Shown here in pieces: positions 23,370 through 31,083 of a stretch of 33,072 nucleotides of DNA; position 1 is the first letter of the stretch; each line of letters starts with the position of its first letter. Position numbers and translations under genes: made by a program. The DNA is from JAJTHY01 sp964458795 (GTDB lineage: Bacteria; Pseudomonadota; Alphaproteobacteria; Rickettsiales; Midichloriaceae). The notes under the pieces are model-generated. The model was not told the origin of the DNA and searched no databases. It was given only the letters and a program-made list of their open reading frames with translations. Location of the stretch: positions 1 to 33,072 of the forward strand of contig CAYWJW010000012.1 of NCBI GenBank assembly GCA_964458795.1. The letters run 5' to 3'.

Positions 23370-23909
23370 TTAATCTAGAATCTCTTTCTCTAATACGCCC
23401 CAGAGATTGGACTTTAGGGCCCAACCAATAGCATTGTCAACACGGACGTTGCACCATTCTTTCTGGCATTTTTTTAGCTTACCAATAGCACCCAACTGAA
23501 TGCGGGCCATTGGGTAAGAGTTTTCATCTGGATAGCGGAATAAGATCAATTCAGAGTTGCGTTCTAAATACATGGGCTTTTTAGTCTTATAATGGTTGGT
23601 TATGAACATAACATTCCGTACGCCAGTAATTAAGTTCTCATGTATCCAGCCTTCTGCTCCATCATGGTCACGCAGTTTGCGCCAATTCTCAAATTCGGCC
23701 ACAAGTTGCATTGGATATCCTTTACGCTTGTAGCTCCAAACGATAGGAAATTTTACATTTGGACCTTTTCGTAAATTTGTATCAGAGGATTTTAACACAA
23801 CAAACCTAGGTACTGGCAATCCGGTAACTGTGCCGACCTCTTTTGCGAACGCCATAGTTGCAACGAAGCTAAGCAATAGAAGGAAACTAAGAGTTTTTAA
23901 AATGTGCAT
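23370..23909 (-). CDS. Secreted bacterial SH3-like domain protein
   Basis: The product is a 179-residue exported protein with a signal peptide (LKTLSFLLLLSFVATMAFA, cleavage probably after residue 22). Two SH3b-type repeats follow: the first around LRKGPNVKFPIVWSYKRKGYPMQL...WRKLRDHDGAEGWIHENL, the second around YLERNSELILFRYPDENSYPMARIQLGAIGKLKKCQKEWCNVRVDNAIGWALKSNLWG. This matches the alphaproteobacterial SH3-like family, periplasmic proteins thought to bind peptidoglycan or protein partners. The start overlaps the end of coaD by 23 bp, so the two are probably co-transcribed; the ATG at 23909 lacks a strong ribosome-binding site. Confidence 0.82.
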   Translation of the reverse strand: MHILKTLSFLLLLSFVATMAFAKEVGTVTGLPVPRFVVLKSSDTNLRKGPNVKFPIVWSYKRKGYPMQLVAEFENWRKLRDHDGAEGWIHENLITGVRNVMFITNHYKTKKPMYLERNSELILFRYPDENSYPMARIQLGAIGKLKKCQKEWCNVRVDNAIGWALKSNLWGVLEKEILD

Positions 23910-24387
23910 ATACTTTCTGTGCTATTTCATCTGAGACAAAGCCTTCTATTTTTCCGCCCAATCGGGCCATTTCTTTCACAAATCTTGATGAAATAAAATG
24001 TCCTGCTTCATTAGCTGGAATAAACAATGTCTCAACTTTTTGGTTGATTTTATGATTCATATAGGCCATTTGGAATTCATATTCAAAATCGGATACGGCT
24101 CTAAGTCCCCTTATAATTACCCCAGCTTTAGAGCGTTCTGTAAATTCAACTAGCAGTCCTGAAAATGGAGTAACTTCTACACTAGCACTAAGTTTTGGGA
24201 GCTTGGCAACTTCATCCCTAACCATTTCTACCCTCTCCTTTAGCGAAAAGAGAGGTGATTTAGTAGTGTCTTCGGCAACACCGATAATAATGCTGGGGAA
24301 TATCTTGATTGCGCGTTTTATAATTTCCATGTGACCACGAGTTATAGGGTCAAATGTACCGGGATAGATAGCTTTAACGTGTGACAT
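23887..24387 (-). CDS. coaD: Phosphopantetheine adenylyltransferase CoaD
   Basis: CoaD makes dephospho-CoA from 4'-phosphopantetheine and ATP, the penultimate step of coenzyme A synthesis. The 166-residue protein has IYPGTFDPITRGHMEII with the TxGH nucleotidyltransferase motif at residues 16-19, VIIRGLRAVSDFEYEFQMAYMN and the second ATP-binding site FISSRFVKEMA. Length is normal. It lies 18 bp after rluC on the same strand and overlaps the SH3 gene. Confidence 0.97.
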   Translation of the reverse strand: MSHVKAIYPGTFDPITRGHMEIIKRAIKIFPSIIIGVAEDTTKSPLFSLKERVEMVRDEVAKLPKLSASVEVTPFSGLLVEFTERSKAGVIIRGLRAVSDFEYEFQMAYMNHKINQKVETLFIPANEAGHFISSRFVKEMARLGGKIEGFVSDEIAQKVYAHFKNS

Positions 24388-24405
24388 AATAGAAATCCAC
24401 TTTTT

Positions 24406-25344
24406 CTAATATTTAACACTTAAACCGAAATCATTCAATGCATCATTGAAATAATCTGGTAACTCAGCATTAAATTTATAATGTTTGCCTTTTAGTTCAA
24501 ATTCAAGTTTATAAGCATGGAGATACAACTTGTCAGCTACGCTATTTGCAACTTCTGAGCGAGTGCCGTATTTATCATCCCCAATTATTGGGCACCCCAA
24601 AGAGCTCAAGTGCACCCTAATTTGATGGGTTCGCCCAGTTATAATATCAGCTTTTATAAGAGAATATTTATCTGCAGCCCGATCAAGTACCTCATAGTAT
24701 GTAATCGCGTGCTTACCTTTTGCGTCTGGCTTTACCTTTTCAAAGTTGGTCTTAGGATCAGTAAGTTTGTTTATGGGGATATCAATTTTACCGCTCATAT
24801 TTTTTGGTACATTTAGGCAGAGAGCTAAGTAGGTCTTGTGAAAGTTTTTACGCTTAATAATTTCTGAAAGCTCAGCTGCAATATTCGCTTTACGCGCGAG
24901 TACTAGTAAGCCGCTAGTGTCCTTGTCGAGCCGATGCACTAGTTTTGGTTTTTCGGAATACTCAAACTTTAAGTATACGGATAGGTCATCGACACTTACT
25001 TTAATTTTACTTCCTCCTTGAACAGCAAGCCCGAAAGGTTTGTTAAGTACAATTATATGTTCATCCCTAAATATCACAGCATCTTGGATGAGGCTTATGT
25101 ATTTGTCGTTCATCCTGGGTTCTGGGCGGGGCATATCCTGTTCTTGAAGACTTGGATATATTAGCGTATCACCACTAGTTAATTTGGTTGATATATCAGC
25201 ACGCTTCCCATTAAGCTTTATTTGCTTTTTGCGGGTGAGCTTAGCTATGACCCCAAAGCTTATATTAGGATGATGCCTTTTAAAGTATCTGTCCAACCTG
25301 ATGCCATCATCGTCTGCAGTTATGGTTATTGTTTTCAACTTCAT
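24406..25344 (-). CDS. rluC: RluA-family pseudouridine synthase, RluC-like
   Basis: This enzyme converts specific uridines in 23S rRNA to pseudouridine. The 312-residue protein (ATG at 25344; a TTG four codons earlier is not preferred) has an N-terminal S4 RNA-binding domain (RLDRYFKRHHPN...VIAKLTRKKQIKLNGKRA), then the catalytic motif LVHRLDKDTSGLLVLAR with D140. GRTHQIRVHLSSLGCPIIGDDKYG is the third family motif. S4 domain and length fit RluC (positions 955/2504/2580 in E. coli), but RluD-type specificity cannot be excluded. It is divergent from ccmH and first in the run rluC-coaD-SH3. Confidence 0.92.
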   Translation of the reverse strand: MKLKTITITADDDGIRLDRYFKRHHPNISFGVIAKLTRKKQIKLNGKRADISTKLTSGDTLIYPSLQEQDMPRPEPRMNDKYISLIQDAVIFRDEHIIVLNKPFGLAVQGGSKIKVSVDDLSVYLKFEYSEKPKLVHRLDKDTSGLLVLARKANIAAELSEIIKRKNFHKTYLALCLNVPKNMSGKIDIPINKLTDPKTNFEKVKPDAKGKHAITYYEVLDRAADKYSLIKADIITGRTHQIRVHLSSLGCPIIGDDKYGTRSEVANSVADKLYLHAYKLEFELKGKHYKFNAELPDYFNDALNDFGLSVKY

Positions 25345-25441
25345 TTTTTTACACAAATAATATGGGTTATTATATCATCTTTTATTTCCACTGGCACCAA
25401 ATATGCTAATATTAACTGGAATTGGTGTAACTAAATTTCAT

Positions 25442-25855
25442 ATGAGACTTAATATGGTAAGATTCTTATTATTCCTAGTACTAGTTCCAGTATATGCGTT
25501 GGCAGTTGAGTTAAGCCCCAAGCAATCTCATAACGCGCAGCAATTATATGAAAGCGTGCGTTGCCCCACGTGTGTTGCTCAATCAGTTAAGGATTCTGAT
25601 ACTATCGCATCTTCTCAAATCCGAGAATTCATAGACCGTAGGATCGAGCTTGGCGAATCAGATGATGCAATCCTTAACGCGCTTAGGCAATATTATGGTC
25701 CCGAGATCACCTTCAAGCCGCCTGTAAAGCTACATACACTTTTGCTTTGGTGTTTGCCACTTGTATACCTGATATTTGCGATATACCGCTTATTTAAATT
25801 CAAAACTAAGAATCTCATAATAAACGCTTCCCTTAGGCGTGATGACCTCAATTGA
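25442..25855 (+). CDS. ccmH: Cytochrome c-type biogenesis protein CcmH
   Basis: CcmH helps reduce and deliver apocytochrome c to the heme lyase in the periplasm. The protein of about 137 residues has a signal peptide (VRFLLFLVLVPVYALA), a three-helix domain with the redox motif VRCPTCVAQSVKDSD (the family LRCxxCQNQSI), and a C-terminal membrane anchor (LHTLLLWCLPLVYLIFAIYRLF). ATGs at 25403, 25442 and 25454 are possible; 25442 or 25454 places the signal peptide at the N-terminus. No other ccm genes are adjacent. Its last 22 codons overlap the 3' end of greA on the opposite strand, which suggests that the original stop was lost and the tail extended. Confidence 0.9.
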   Translation: MRLNMVRFLLFLVLVPVYALAVELSPKQSHNAQQLYESVRCPTCVAQSVKDSDTIASSQIREFIDRRIELGESDDAILNALRQYYGPEITFKPPVKLHTLLLWCLPLVYLIFAIYRLFKFKTKNLIINASLRRDDLN

Positions 25856-26266
25856 ATCACCAACGCGCTTTCCAAGTAGAGCGCGTGCGACTGGAGACGC
25901 AACCGAGATATGGCGTTGAGCCACATCGGCTTCATAATCACTTACAATTTTATATATAATCTCTTCATTGGTTTCTTCATTTACCACACGAACTGTTGCA
26001 CCAAATTGTACAATGTCAGAAACAATTGTAGAGATCTCAATAACATGAGCCCTAGAAAGCTTGCCTTCCAAATCAGCGATTTTGGCTTCAATAAAACCCT
26101 GTTTCTCTTTGGCAGAATGATATTCAGCATTCTCTGACAAGTCGCCATGAGCTCTTGCTTCTGCTATCGCAGAAATGATACTAGGGCGCTCAACAGTTTT
26201 AAGTTTATGCAGCTCTGCTTCCAGCCTTTTATACCCACTTGGGGTGATGGGAAATCGTTGTGGCAT
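25790..26266 (-). CDS. greA: Transcription elongation factor GreA
   Basis: GreA rescues backtracked RNA polymerase by stimulating transcript cleavage through its secondary channel. The 158-residue protein has the N-terminal coiled coil with the acidic tip GDLSENAEYHSAKE (D42 and E45) and the C-terminal FKBP-like domain (FGATVRVV...DVAQRHISVASPVARALLGKRVGDSIEV). Length is typical. It converges on ccmH with a 66-bp antisense overlap. A weak promoter may lie in the 97-bp gap before its start. Confidence 0.97.
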   Translation of the reverse strand: MPQRFPITPSGYKRLEAELHKLKTVERPSIISAIAEARAHGDLSENAEYHSAKEKQGFIEAKIADLEGKLSRAHVIEISTIVSDIVQFGATVRVVNEETNEEIIYKIVSDYEADVAQRHISVASPVARALLGKRVGDSIEVITPKGSVYYEILSFEFK

Positions 26267-26363
26267 AATACACGATCATTAATTGTTACGCGAGCACTCT
26301 ATACCGAATCAAATAAATTTGCAAATTTAAGAAATATTATCGCAATATCTAAGGTTTTATCCA

Positions 26364-27170
26364 CTATTCGGACAGTTCTTGCGACCTTCTTATGGCTGCT
26401 TCAAACGCATTTTTAATAAGTTTATATAATATATCGTCTTCCCCAAATTTTTGTAGGGCTTCATAGGTGGTGCCTTTTGCGCTTGTTACCATAGCTCGTA
26501 ACTCAGGCAGCGTTTTTTTAGTTTCAGAGCTCATGAGAGCTGATCCTATGAACGCTTCCTCAGCCAATTTGTGGGCGATATCTGGGGCAAGACCGTGTTC
26601 AGTGGCGATTTGTGCTAGTAGCTCAGTGAACATAAAGTAATATGCAGGGCTACTTGCGGAAGTAGCTACCACTACATCCATTAAATCTTCATCTTTCAGC
26701 CAAGTAAAATAGCCGGCTTTTGCGAAAATGTGCTCTACAATTTTAAGCTGTGAGCCAGTGACTTTGGAATTATGGACGGCCGCGGTAGCTCCGCGACCCA
26801 CAAGTACATTGATGTTTGGCATAACACGGACAATCGGATGGTTTGGAAAGAACTTCTCAAAGTAGCTAATTGTCTTGCCTGCGGCTATGGATATAACCAT
26901 AGTAGGAAGACCATCCAAAAATTTTTGATAGTGAGGCAAAATCTCCGGCATAGTCTGTGGTTTGACTGCAAATAGTATAGCATCATAAGTAGCCCCTATA
27001 GGATAGCTTTCATGAACCTTAAGTTTAAGTTCATTTACTACTAGTTGATGATGTGGGCTATCATCTGGCAAAACAACTTCTATATCTTTATGTGAAAAAT
27101 AAGGAGAAGCTAGCATGCTTTTTGCTATTGCTGATCCCATGTTGCCACATCCTACAAATAAAATTTTCAT
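26364..27170 (-). CDS. proC: Pyrroline-5-carboxylate reductase ProC
   Basis: ProC makes proline from pyrroline-5-carboxylate with NAD(P)H. The 268-residue protein has the Rossmann start MKILFVGCGNMGSAIAKSML, the VKPQTMPEIL segment, VIRVMPNINVLVGRGATA-type region, and the dimerisation/active-site stretch ATSASSPAYYFMFTELL and LPELRAMVTSAKGTTYEAL. Two conserved spots deviate: SASSPAY for the usual SGSGPAY, and TSAKGTT for TSPGGTT, so activity should be judged with care. The start has GGAG seven bases upstream. It follows trmJ by 12 bp. Confidence 0.93.
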   Translation of the reverse strand: MKILFVGCGNMGSAIAKSMLASPYFSHKDIEVVLPDDSPHHQLVVNELKLKVHESYPIGATYDAILFAVKPQTMPEILPHYQKFLDGLPTMVISIAAGKTISYFEKFFPNHPIVRVMPNINVLVGRGATAAVHNSKVTGSQLKIVEHIFAKAGYFTWLKDEDLMDVVVATSASSPAYYFMFTELLAQIATEHGLAPDIAHKLAEEAFIGSALMSSETKKTLPELRAMVTSAKGTTYEALQKFGEDDILYKLIKNAFEAAIRRSQELSE

Positions 27171-27182
27171 CAGTATACTCCA

Positions 27183-27881
27183 TTAACTGTTATCCTTTAG
27201 GGCTCTAAATATTCCATATAAAGTCCTTACGTCTTGCTCACTAAGTGAGGCTTTGATAAATAAATTACCAATATTACGTACCATAGTTGGACGCATTTTG
27301 GCTGACTTGAAGAAATTTACTTCCGCTAGTGAGTCTTCCAAAAAGTTTAGCATATGCATTATATCACCCTTGCTAGCTTTAGGAGATAGCGTACCTTTAG
27401 TTTCCATTACTAGGTCTTTCTTTTGCAGCTCATATGCTATAACCCCTACAGCCTGAGCTAAGTTAAGCGAAGGATTAAGCTCAGAAGTTGGGATCTTTAC
27501 TATATAGTCACACAATACCAACTCGTCATTCGTGAGCCCTGTGCGTTCGCAGCCAAATAGGAATCCAGTTTTTAACGCTTCTGAACCCATACCACTTATA
27601 TCCCAAGGTTTGATACTATCCTTGACCATAAACCTGTCCAGCGAGGCTGTTCCATAAAGGAGGTTAATATCTGCTATTGCAGAAGCATTATCTGGATAAA
27701 CCGTAAGCCGATCCAAAATGAATGCTCCATGAGCTGCAAGCTCATAAGCTTTTGGATTCGGCCAGCCGTCTCGTGGAGCAATAATTCTTAACTCGCTAAG
27801 CCCAAAGTTGCTCATTACACGCGCGGTTGCACCAATGTTCTCTCCCATTTGGGGGCGGGATAAGATAATTACTTTAGACAT
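27183..27881 (-). CDS. trmJ: tRNA (cytidine/uridine-2'-O-) methyltransferase TrmJ
   Basis: TrmJ methylates the 2'-OH of nucleotide 32 in several tRNAs; it is a SPOUT (SpoU) enzyme. The 232-residue protein starts MSKVIILSRPQMGENIGATARVMSNFG at the ATG at 27881; the frame is open to 27911 but the extra residues are not family-like. Further marks are LRIIAPRDGWPN, FLFGCERTGLTNDEL (motif 2) and LNPSLNLAQAVGVIAYEL (motif 3 with SLNLAQAV). It is followed by proC. Upstream lies a 288-bp gap with palindromes, the dispersed repeat and the ihfB terminator. Confidence 0.93.
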   Translation of the reverse strand: MSKVIILSRPQMGENIGATARVMSNFGLSELRIIAPRDGWPNPKAYELAAHGAFILDRLTVYPDNASAIADINLLYGTASLDRFMVKDSIKPWDISGMGSEALKTGFLFGCERTGLTNDELVLCDYIVKIPTSELNPSLNLAQAVGVIAYELQKKDLVMETKGTLSPKASKGDIMHMLNFLEDSLAEVNFFKSAKMRPTMVRNIGNLFIKASLSEQDVRTLYGIFRALKDNS

Positions 27882-27949
27882 ATATAATTGAATACCATCC
27901 GTAAAGGTCATGCCGGGCTTGAGCCCTTTATCTCCCCACTCCTTAGGAG

Positions 27950-27970
27950 ATCCTGAAACTAATTCAGGAT
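27950..27970. repeat. Short palindromic repeat, second copy
   Basis: ATCCTGAA (27950-27957) pairs with TTCAGGAT (27963-27970) around ACTAA. On the minus strand it reads AGTCATCCTGAATTAG then TTTCAGGATCTCC, nearly the same as 16781-16809. A further hairpin, GGGC-TTGA-GCCC, lies at 27915-27926, in the leader of trmJ. Confidence 0.75.
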
Positions 27971-27990
27971 GACTATTGCTTGTGCTTTAA

Positions 27991-28069
27991 GCACAACTCT
28001 CTGATCTTATATTTATTAGTATACTTGACTCGAAAGGCTTATGGAAGTCCCTGCGTAAAATATTTTTGT
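27991..28069 (-). repeat. Dispersed 3'-flanking repeat, copy C (after ihfB)
   Basis: This copy has CTTATATTTATTAGTATAC, TTGACT, ATGGAAGTCCCT and AAAATATTTTT in the common order. In ihfB sense it comes about 40 bp after the ihfB terminator hairpin and is followed by the palindrome at 27950, the same order as copy B. Confidence 0.8.
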
Positions 28070-28111
28070 ATGGAATATCACGCATATAACCTAGGTTATT
28101 AGTAGATGAAC

Positions 28112-28146
28112 AAAAAGGCCCATAAAAATATTTCATGAGCCTTTTA
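28112..28146 (-). terminator. Rho-independent terminator of ihfB
   Basis: On the minus strand AAAAGGCTCAT pairs with ATGGGCCTTTT and the stem runs into a TTTTTG tract. It ends about 58 bp after the ihfB stop. Confidence 0.75.
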
Positions 28147-28169
28147 ATAACAGTTAACTACAGAGTAGA

Positions 28170-28478
28170 TTAATTATCGTTAACTGAAGTAAAGTTAAGG
28201 GTCTTGATCAACTCGCGGCTGGCGCGGAAGTAAAGAGAACCTCTGTCATCAGCTTCGATGATTTCGCCGCTCTTTGGATTCCTAACTTTGCCTTTAGCGC
28301 GTTTTTTTACAACTAAAGATCCAAAGCCTCTGATCTCAACGCGATCACCGCAAACGAGCGCGGTAGCCATTTCATCAAAGATGGTGTCAACTGCCTTTTC
28401 AAGTTGAAGTGGAGATAGATGCGAGTTTTGACCGCAAATATCACTAACTAGTGTTTTTTTATTTAATCCGTTTTTCAT
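28170..28478 (-). CDS. ihfB: Integration host factor beta subunit (IHF/HU family)
   Basis: This is a small nucleoid DNA-bending protein that acts as a dimer. The 102-residue protein has the N-terminal helices LVSDICGQNSHLSPLQLEKAVDTIFDEMATAL and the beta-arm region DRVEIRGFGSLVVKKRAKGKVRNPKSGE with the tip proline in RNPKSG, followed by LYFRASRELIKTLN. NP at the arm, the VDTIFDEM helix and the upstream neighbour sppA (the usual alphaproteobacterial order sppA-ihfB) point to IHF beta over HU. A polar extension precedes the usual start (MKNGLNKKT). It has its own terminator. Confidence 0.88.
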   Translation of the reverse strand: MKNGLNKKTLVSDICGQNSHLSPLQLEKAVDTIFDEMATALVCGDRVEIRGFGSLVVKKRAKGKVRNPKSGEIIEADDRGSLYFRASRELIKTLNFTSVNDN

Positions 28479-28545
28479 GGTAATAATATAATTTATTTTT
28501 CACATAACGCATTTTAAGCGAAAAGAATGCATAAGTCTAGAGAAA

Positions 28546-29445
28546 TTAAGTTAAATTATTATTAAACATGGTTTTTAAGATCTGACTTAAGTTAGCAGAG
28601 GTTTCTAATAGTTTATCCAACTTACTTTGAGTTGGCATGAGCTCATAATCTCTGATTTTTATATCAGAATGTAGCTTTTTGTTCTCAACAATCCAGTTAA
28701 AAGCTGTATCTTCATCGCCTACAGCGTCAATAAGCCCTAGTGCAAGTGCTTGTCTACCAGTGTAGGATCTGCCGTCGGCAATAGGCAATAATTTCTGCAA
28801 AGGAATATTCCTTCTTTCTGATACCACATTTACGAAAGACTCATAAATGTCCTTCACTAGGGAATCCATGGATTCTCTCATTTCTGGAGTCACATGCTCA
28901 GTCATCATTGGTCCGCCCTTAAGAGGAGATGATTTAAAGTTGTGAAACTTCACTCCAAGTTTATCTCCTAAGTCCACCACATCAAAGCTTTGGGCAAATG
29001 CACCTATAGAGCCAGTTAAGGATGCCGCATGGGCTACCAGATAGTCTCCTCCGATTGCTATCATATAAGCTGCAGAAGTAGCGGAATCTCCCATGACAAT
29101 TGCGACTGGCTTGTTCTTCGCGATCTTGCGAACGGCGGCATAAATACTCTCTCCACCAACCGGTGAGCCGCCACCACTGTTTATGTTGATTATAACGCCT
29201 TTAATATAGATGCTTTCAGCGATTTTTTTTAGGTTATCTATACGATGTGGCTCGTTGGTTATGTCCCCATTTATATGGACTCTAGCTATACACTCTCCAT
29301 CTATTACCGAAACCTTGCGGAATTCTCTACCGGTAAATAAGGAGAGGGCTAGAAGAAGGAGGCATACTATGGCAACAAAGCGCCAGTTAACGGCCTGCCT
29401 TTTAAGGTTGATGCGATCTATGATCTGGTCCGGAGTAAGTGCCAT
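28546..29445 (-). CDS. sppA: Signal peptide peptidase SppA (S49 family)
   Basis: SppA is an inner-membrane serine protease that degrades cleaved signal peptides. The 299-residue protein (ATG at 29445; a TTG four codons upstream is not preferred) has one membrane anchor at about 22-38 (FVAIVCLLLLALSLF) and a single S49 domain. The catalytic dyad is S124 in DSATSAAYMIA and K176 in SSPLKGGP. ININSGGGSPVGGESIY and HAASLTGSIGAF are further marks. The length fits the short SppA2 type. It precedes ihfB on the same strand with a 67-bp gap. Confidence 0.94.
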   Translation of the reverse strand: MALTPDQIIDRINLKRQAVNWRFVAIVCLLLLALSLFTGREFRKVSVIDGECIARVHINGDITNEPHRIDNLKKIAESIYIKGVIININSGGGSPVGGESIYAAVRKIAKNKPVAIVMGDSATSAAYMIAIGGDYLVAHAASLTGSIGAFAQSFDVVDLGDKLGVKFHNFKSSPLKGGPMMTEHVTPEMRESMDSLVKDIYESFVNVVSERRNIPLQKLLPIADGRSYTGRQALALGLIDAVGDEDTAFNWIVENKKLHSDIKIRDYELMPTQSKLDKLLETSANLSQILKTMFNNNLT

Positions 29446-29568
29446 AAACCACTGCAAGAATTAAATTTACGATGATTCAGAGTCTAACAATGGTAGGAGC
29501 TTGTGTAAAGCAAAAAAGCGCGTCAAAAGGTTGTTCTGACAGACAAGGCAGAAAGCGTGCTAAAGCTT

Positions 29569-29597
29569 TTGACAGATGGATAAATAGTATGTACAAT
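29569..29597 (+). promoter_or_regulatory. Strong sigma70-like promoter of the coiled-coil gene
   Basis: A perfect TTGACA at 29569-29574, a 17-bp spacer and TACAAT at 29592-29597 lie 33 bp before the ATG at 29631. GTCAAAAG at 29522-29529 and its complement CTTTTGAC at 29566-29573 form an inverted pair, the second overlapping the -35 box. Confidence 0.7.
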
Positions 29598-29630
29598 ACC
29601 TTCATATGAATTTATTGATTTTGAAAGAAT

Positions 29631-29924
29631 ATGTATCACTCCTTTGATACGCATACTGCTGTTAAAAGCTTCGTCAAGAGCGGCATGAAGACAGAACTTG
29701 CGGAGGCCGTTGTGAAAACAATCGCTGCTAGTCGTGAGGCTGACTTAAGTCATCTTGCCACTAAAGTTGATCTTGCAGAAGTGAAGGCAGAGGTCGTGCA
29801 GGTAAAGGCGGAACTCTCTGTTGAAATTGAGAAAGCCAAAAACGAGACTTTAAGATGGGTTATAGGCTTGAATATCGCTACAATATCTGCTGTTGCAGCT
29901 ATGTTTAAGTTCTTTATCCATTGA
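29631..29924 (+). CDS. Small CCDC90/DUF1640-like coiled-coil membrane protein
   Basis: This 97-residue protein begins SFDTHTAVKSFVKSGMKTELAEAVVKTI, followed by LATKVDLAEVKAEVVQVKAELSVEIEKAK, a heptad coiled coil, and a C-terminal hydrophobic anchor RWVIGLNIATISAVAAMFKFF. This order (DTHKAV-type head, ATKxDL coil, anchor) is that of the small bacterial relatives of mitochondrial CCDC90/MCUR1, common in alphaproteobacteria; their role is not settled. It has a strong promoter of its own at 29569-29597, weak ribosome-binding sequence, and converges with the orphan gene ending at 29983. Confidence 0.8.
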   Translation: MYHSFDTHTAVKSFVKSGMKTELAEAVVKTIAASREADLSHLATKVDLAEVKAEVVQVKAELSVEIEKAKNETLRWVIGLNIATISAVAAMFKFFIH

Positions 29925-29982
29925 TATTGCACGTATAAAAGCCTGTTTTCATCTGCCTAATGTAGTGTAAGGCGAGCCTTGC

Positions 29983-31011
29983 CTACCTTGAGGTTTGAGC
30001 CGCATACTTAAGATGCGATTCGCAGTATGACTGTAGGGATAATGCTACGTTGGCCATTGTTCCAGCGAACATGCTGTAATGCGTTAAAGGATCAGTTCCT
30101 TCTGCCAACCCTGTAGGGGGCGCTACCTCTCCGGCTCTGCGTTCTATCTCTTTCTCCATAAGTGCACTTATACCAGTTCTTGCTTCACTTACCTCTCCCT
30201 TAAATGTTTCCCAGAATTTAGCTATATCCGATGGCATGTTGTACCCCATGGCAATAGAAAGCGCAGCGATACCAGCTCCGGTTAAAGCCAGTGGTGCATT
30301 GAGAGTGGCGCCTCCTGCAGCCAAGAGTGCTGCTCCGGCTAAGAATATTGCAACGATTCCAACAAAGGCTGTTACGGCTGTGATTATAAGAGCTACAGAT
30401 TTGGTTATTTCCCAGCCTATATTACTTCTATATTCCCTAGACTCGTCAAACTTCTTGGCAAGCGCTTCTGCTTGGTAAAATATTTGGTTACAAGTTGAAA
30501 GTACAGCATCTGCTTTAGACTCGAAAGTATTTTCATAAATTAATTCCTGTATTTCGGTTTCAGGCTTTGGTCTTTCTCCTTTTTTTAGTATCTCACGCAG
30601 CATCTTGTCTGCCTCTGCTTTGGCCGCCGCTTCTCTTTGGGATTCAGTTTTCTTAGCTTCTTGCCTTTCCGCTTCTGTACCCATCTTGGCATACTTAACC
30701 TTGCGCCACTGCTCAACCATTTCGAAAGTTATCTGGGTATCTAGTCCTACATCTTTCAGAAACTTGTTCACTGCATTTTCAGTAACTGCGCGCATGTTAG
30801 ATTTTAAACGTTCGGTACGAGCATCTCTTGTTTCACCAGGCTTTCGTTCCTGCGCAGCATGCTGCGTAGCTGCAACTCTGAAGCCTTTTTCTAGTTCTTT
30901 CTTTAAGCTATCCGCTTCTTTATATATAGCTTTACTAAGCTCTCTCGCTCTTGCTGTAGCTTCTTTCTTTTCTGCTTCGTTTATTTGTGCAGGCGTTGCC
31001 ACAGTTTTCAT
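29983..31011 (-). CDS. Orphan coiled-coil protein with large hydrophobic hairpin
   Basis: I do not recognise a family. The 342-residue protein has no signal peptide. Residues 1-150 are rich in alanine, glutamate, lysine and arginine and probably form long helices or coiled coil (EAEKKEATARARELSKAIYK, ESQREAAAKAEADKMLREIL). Two long hydrophobic stretches, about 205-232 (VALIITAVTAFVGIVAIFLA) and 235-256 (glycine/alanine-rich), form a hairpin. A polar C-terminal region of about 85 residues follows. The region before the hairpin loosely resembles the protein at 6795-7547. The ATG at 31011 has AGG eight bases upstream. It stands alone between the CCDC90-like gene and kdsD; codons look richer in G+C than in neighbouring genes. 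Confidence 0.7.
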   Translation of the reverse strand: MKTVATPAQINEAEKKEATARARELSKAIYKEADSLKKELEKGFRVAATQHAAQERKPGETRDARTERLKSNMRAVTENAVNKFLKDVGLDTQITFEMVEQWRKVKYAKMGTEAERQEAKKTESQREAAAKAEADKMLREILKKGERPKPETEIQELIYENTFESKADAVLSTCNQIFYQAEALAKKFDESREYRSNIGWEITKSVALIITAVTAFVGIVAIFLAGAALLAAGGATLNAPLALTGAGIAALSIAMGYNMPSDIAKFWETFKGEVSEARTGISALMEKEIERRAGEVAPPTGLAEGTDPLTHYSMFAGTMANVALSLQSYCESHLKYAAQTSR

Positions 31012-31083
31012 ATCAATAACCTAAATAAATTCTGTCTCATATAAGCAGTATCGCAACTAGAGGTTAACAACTGGTTAATTAGA

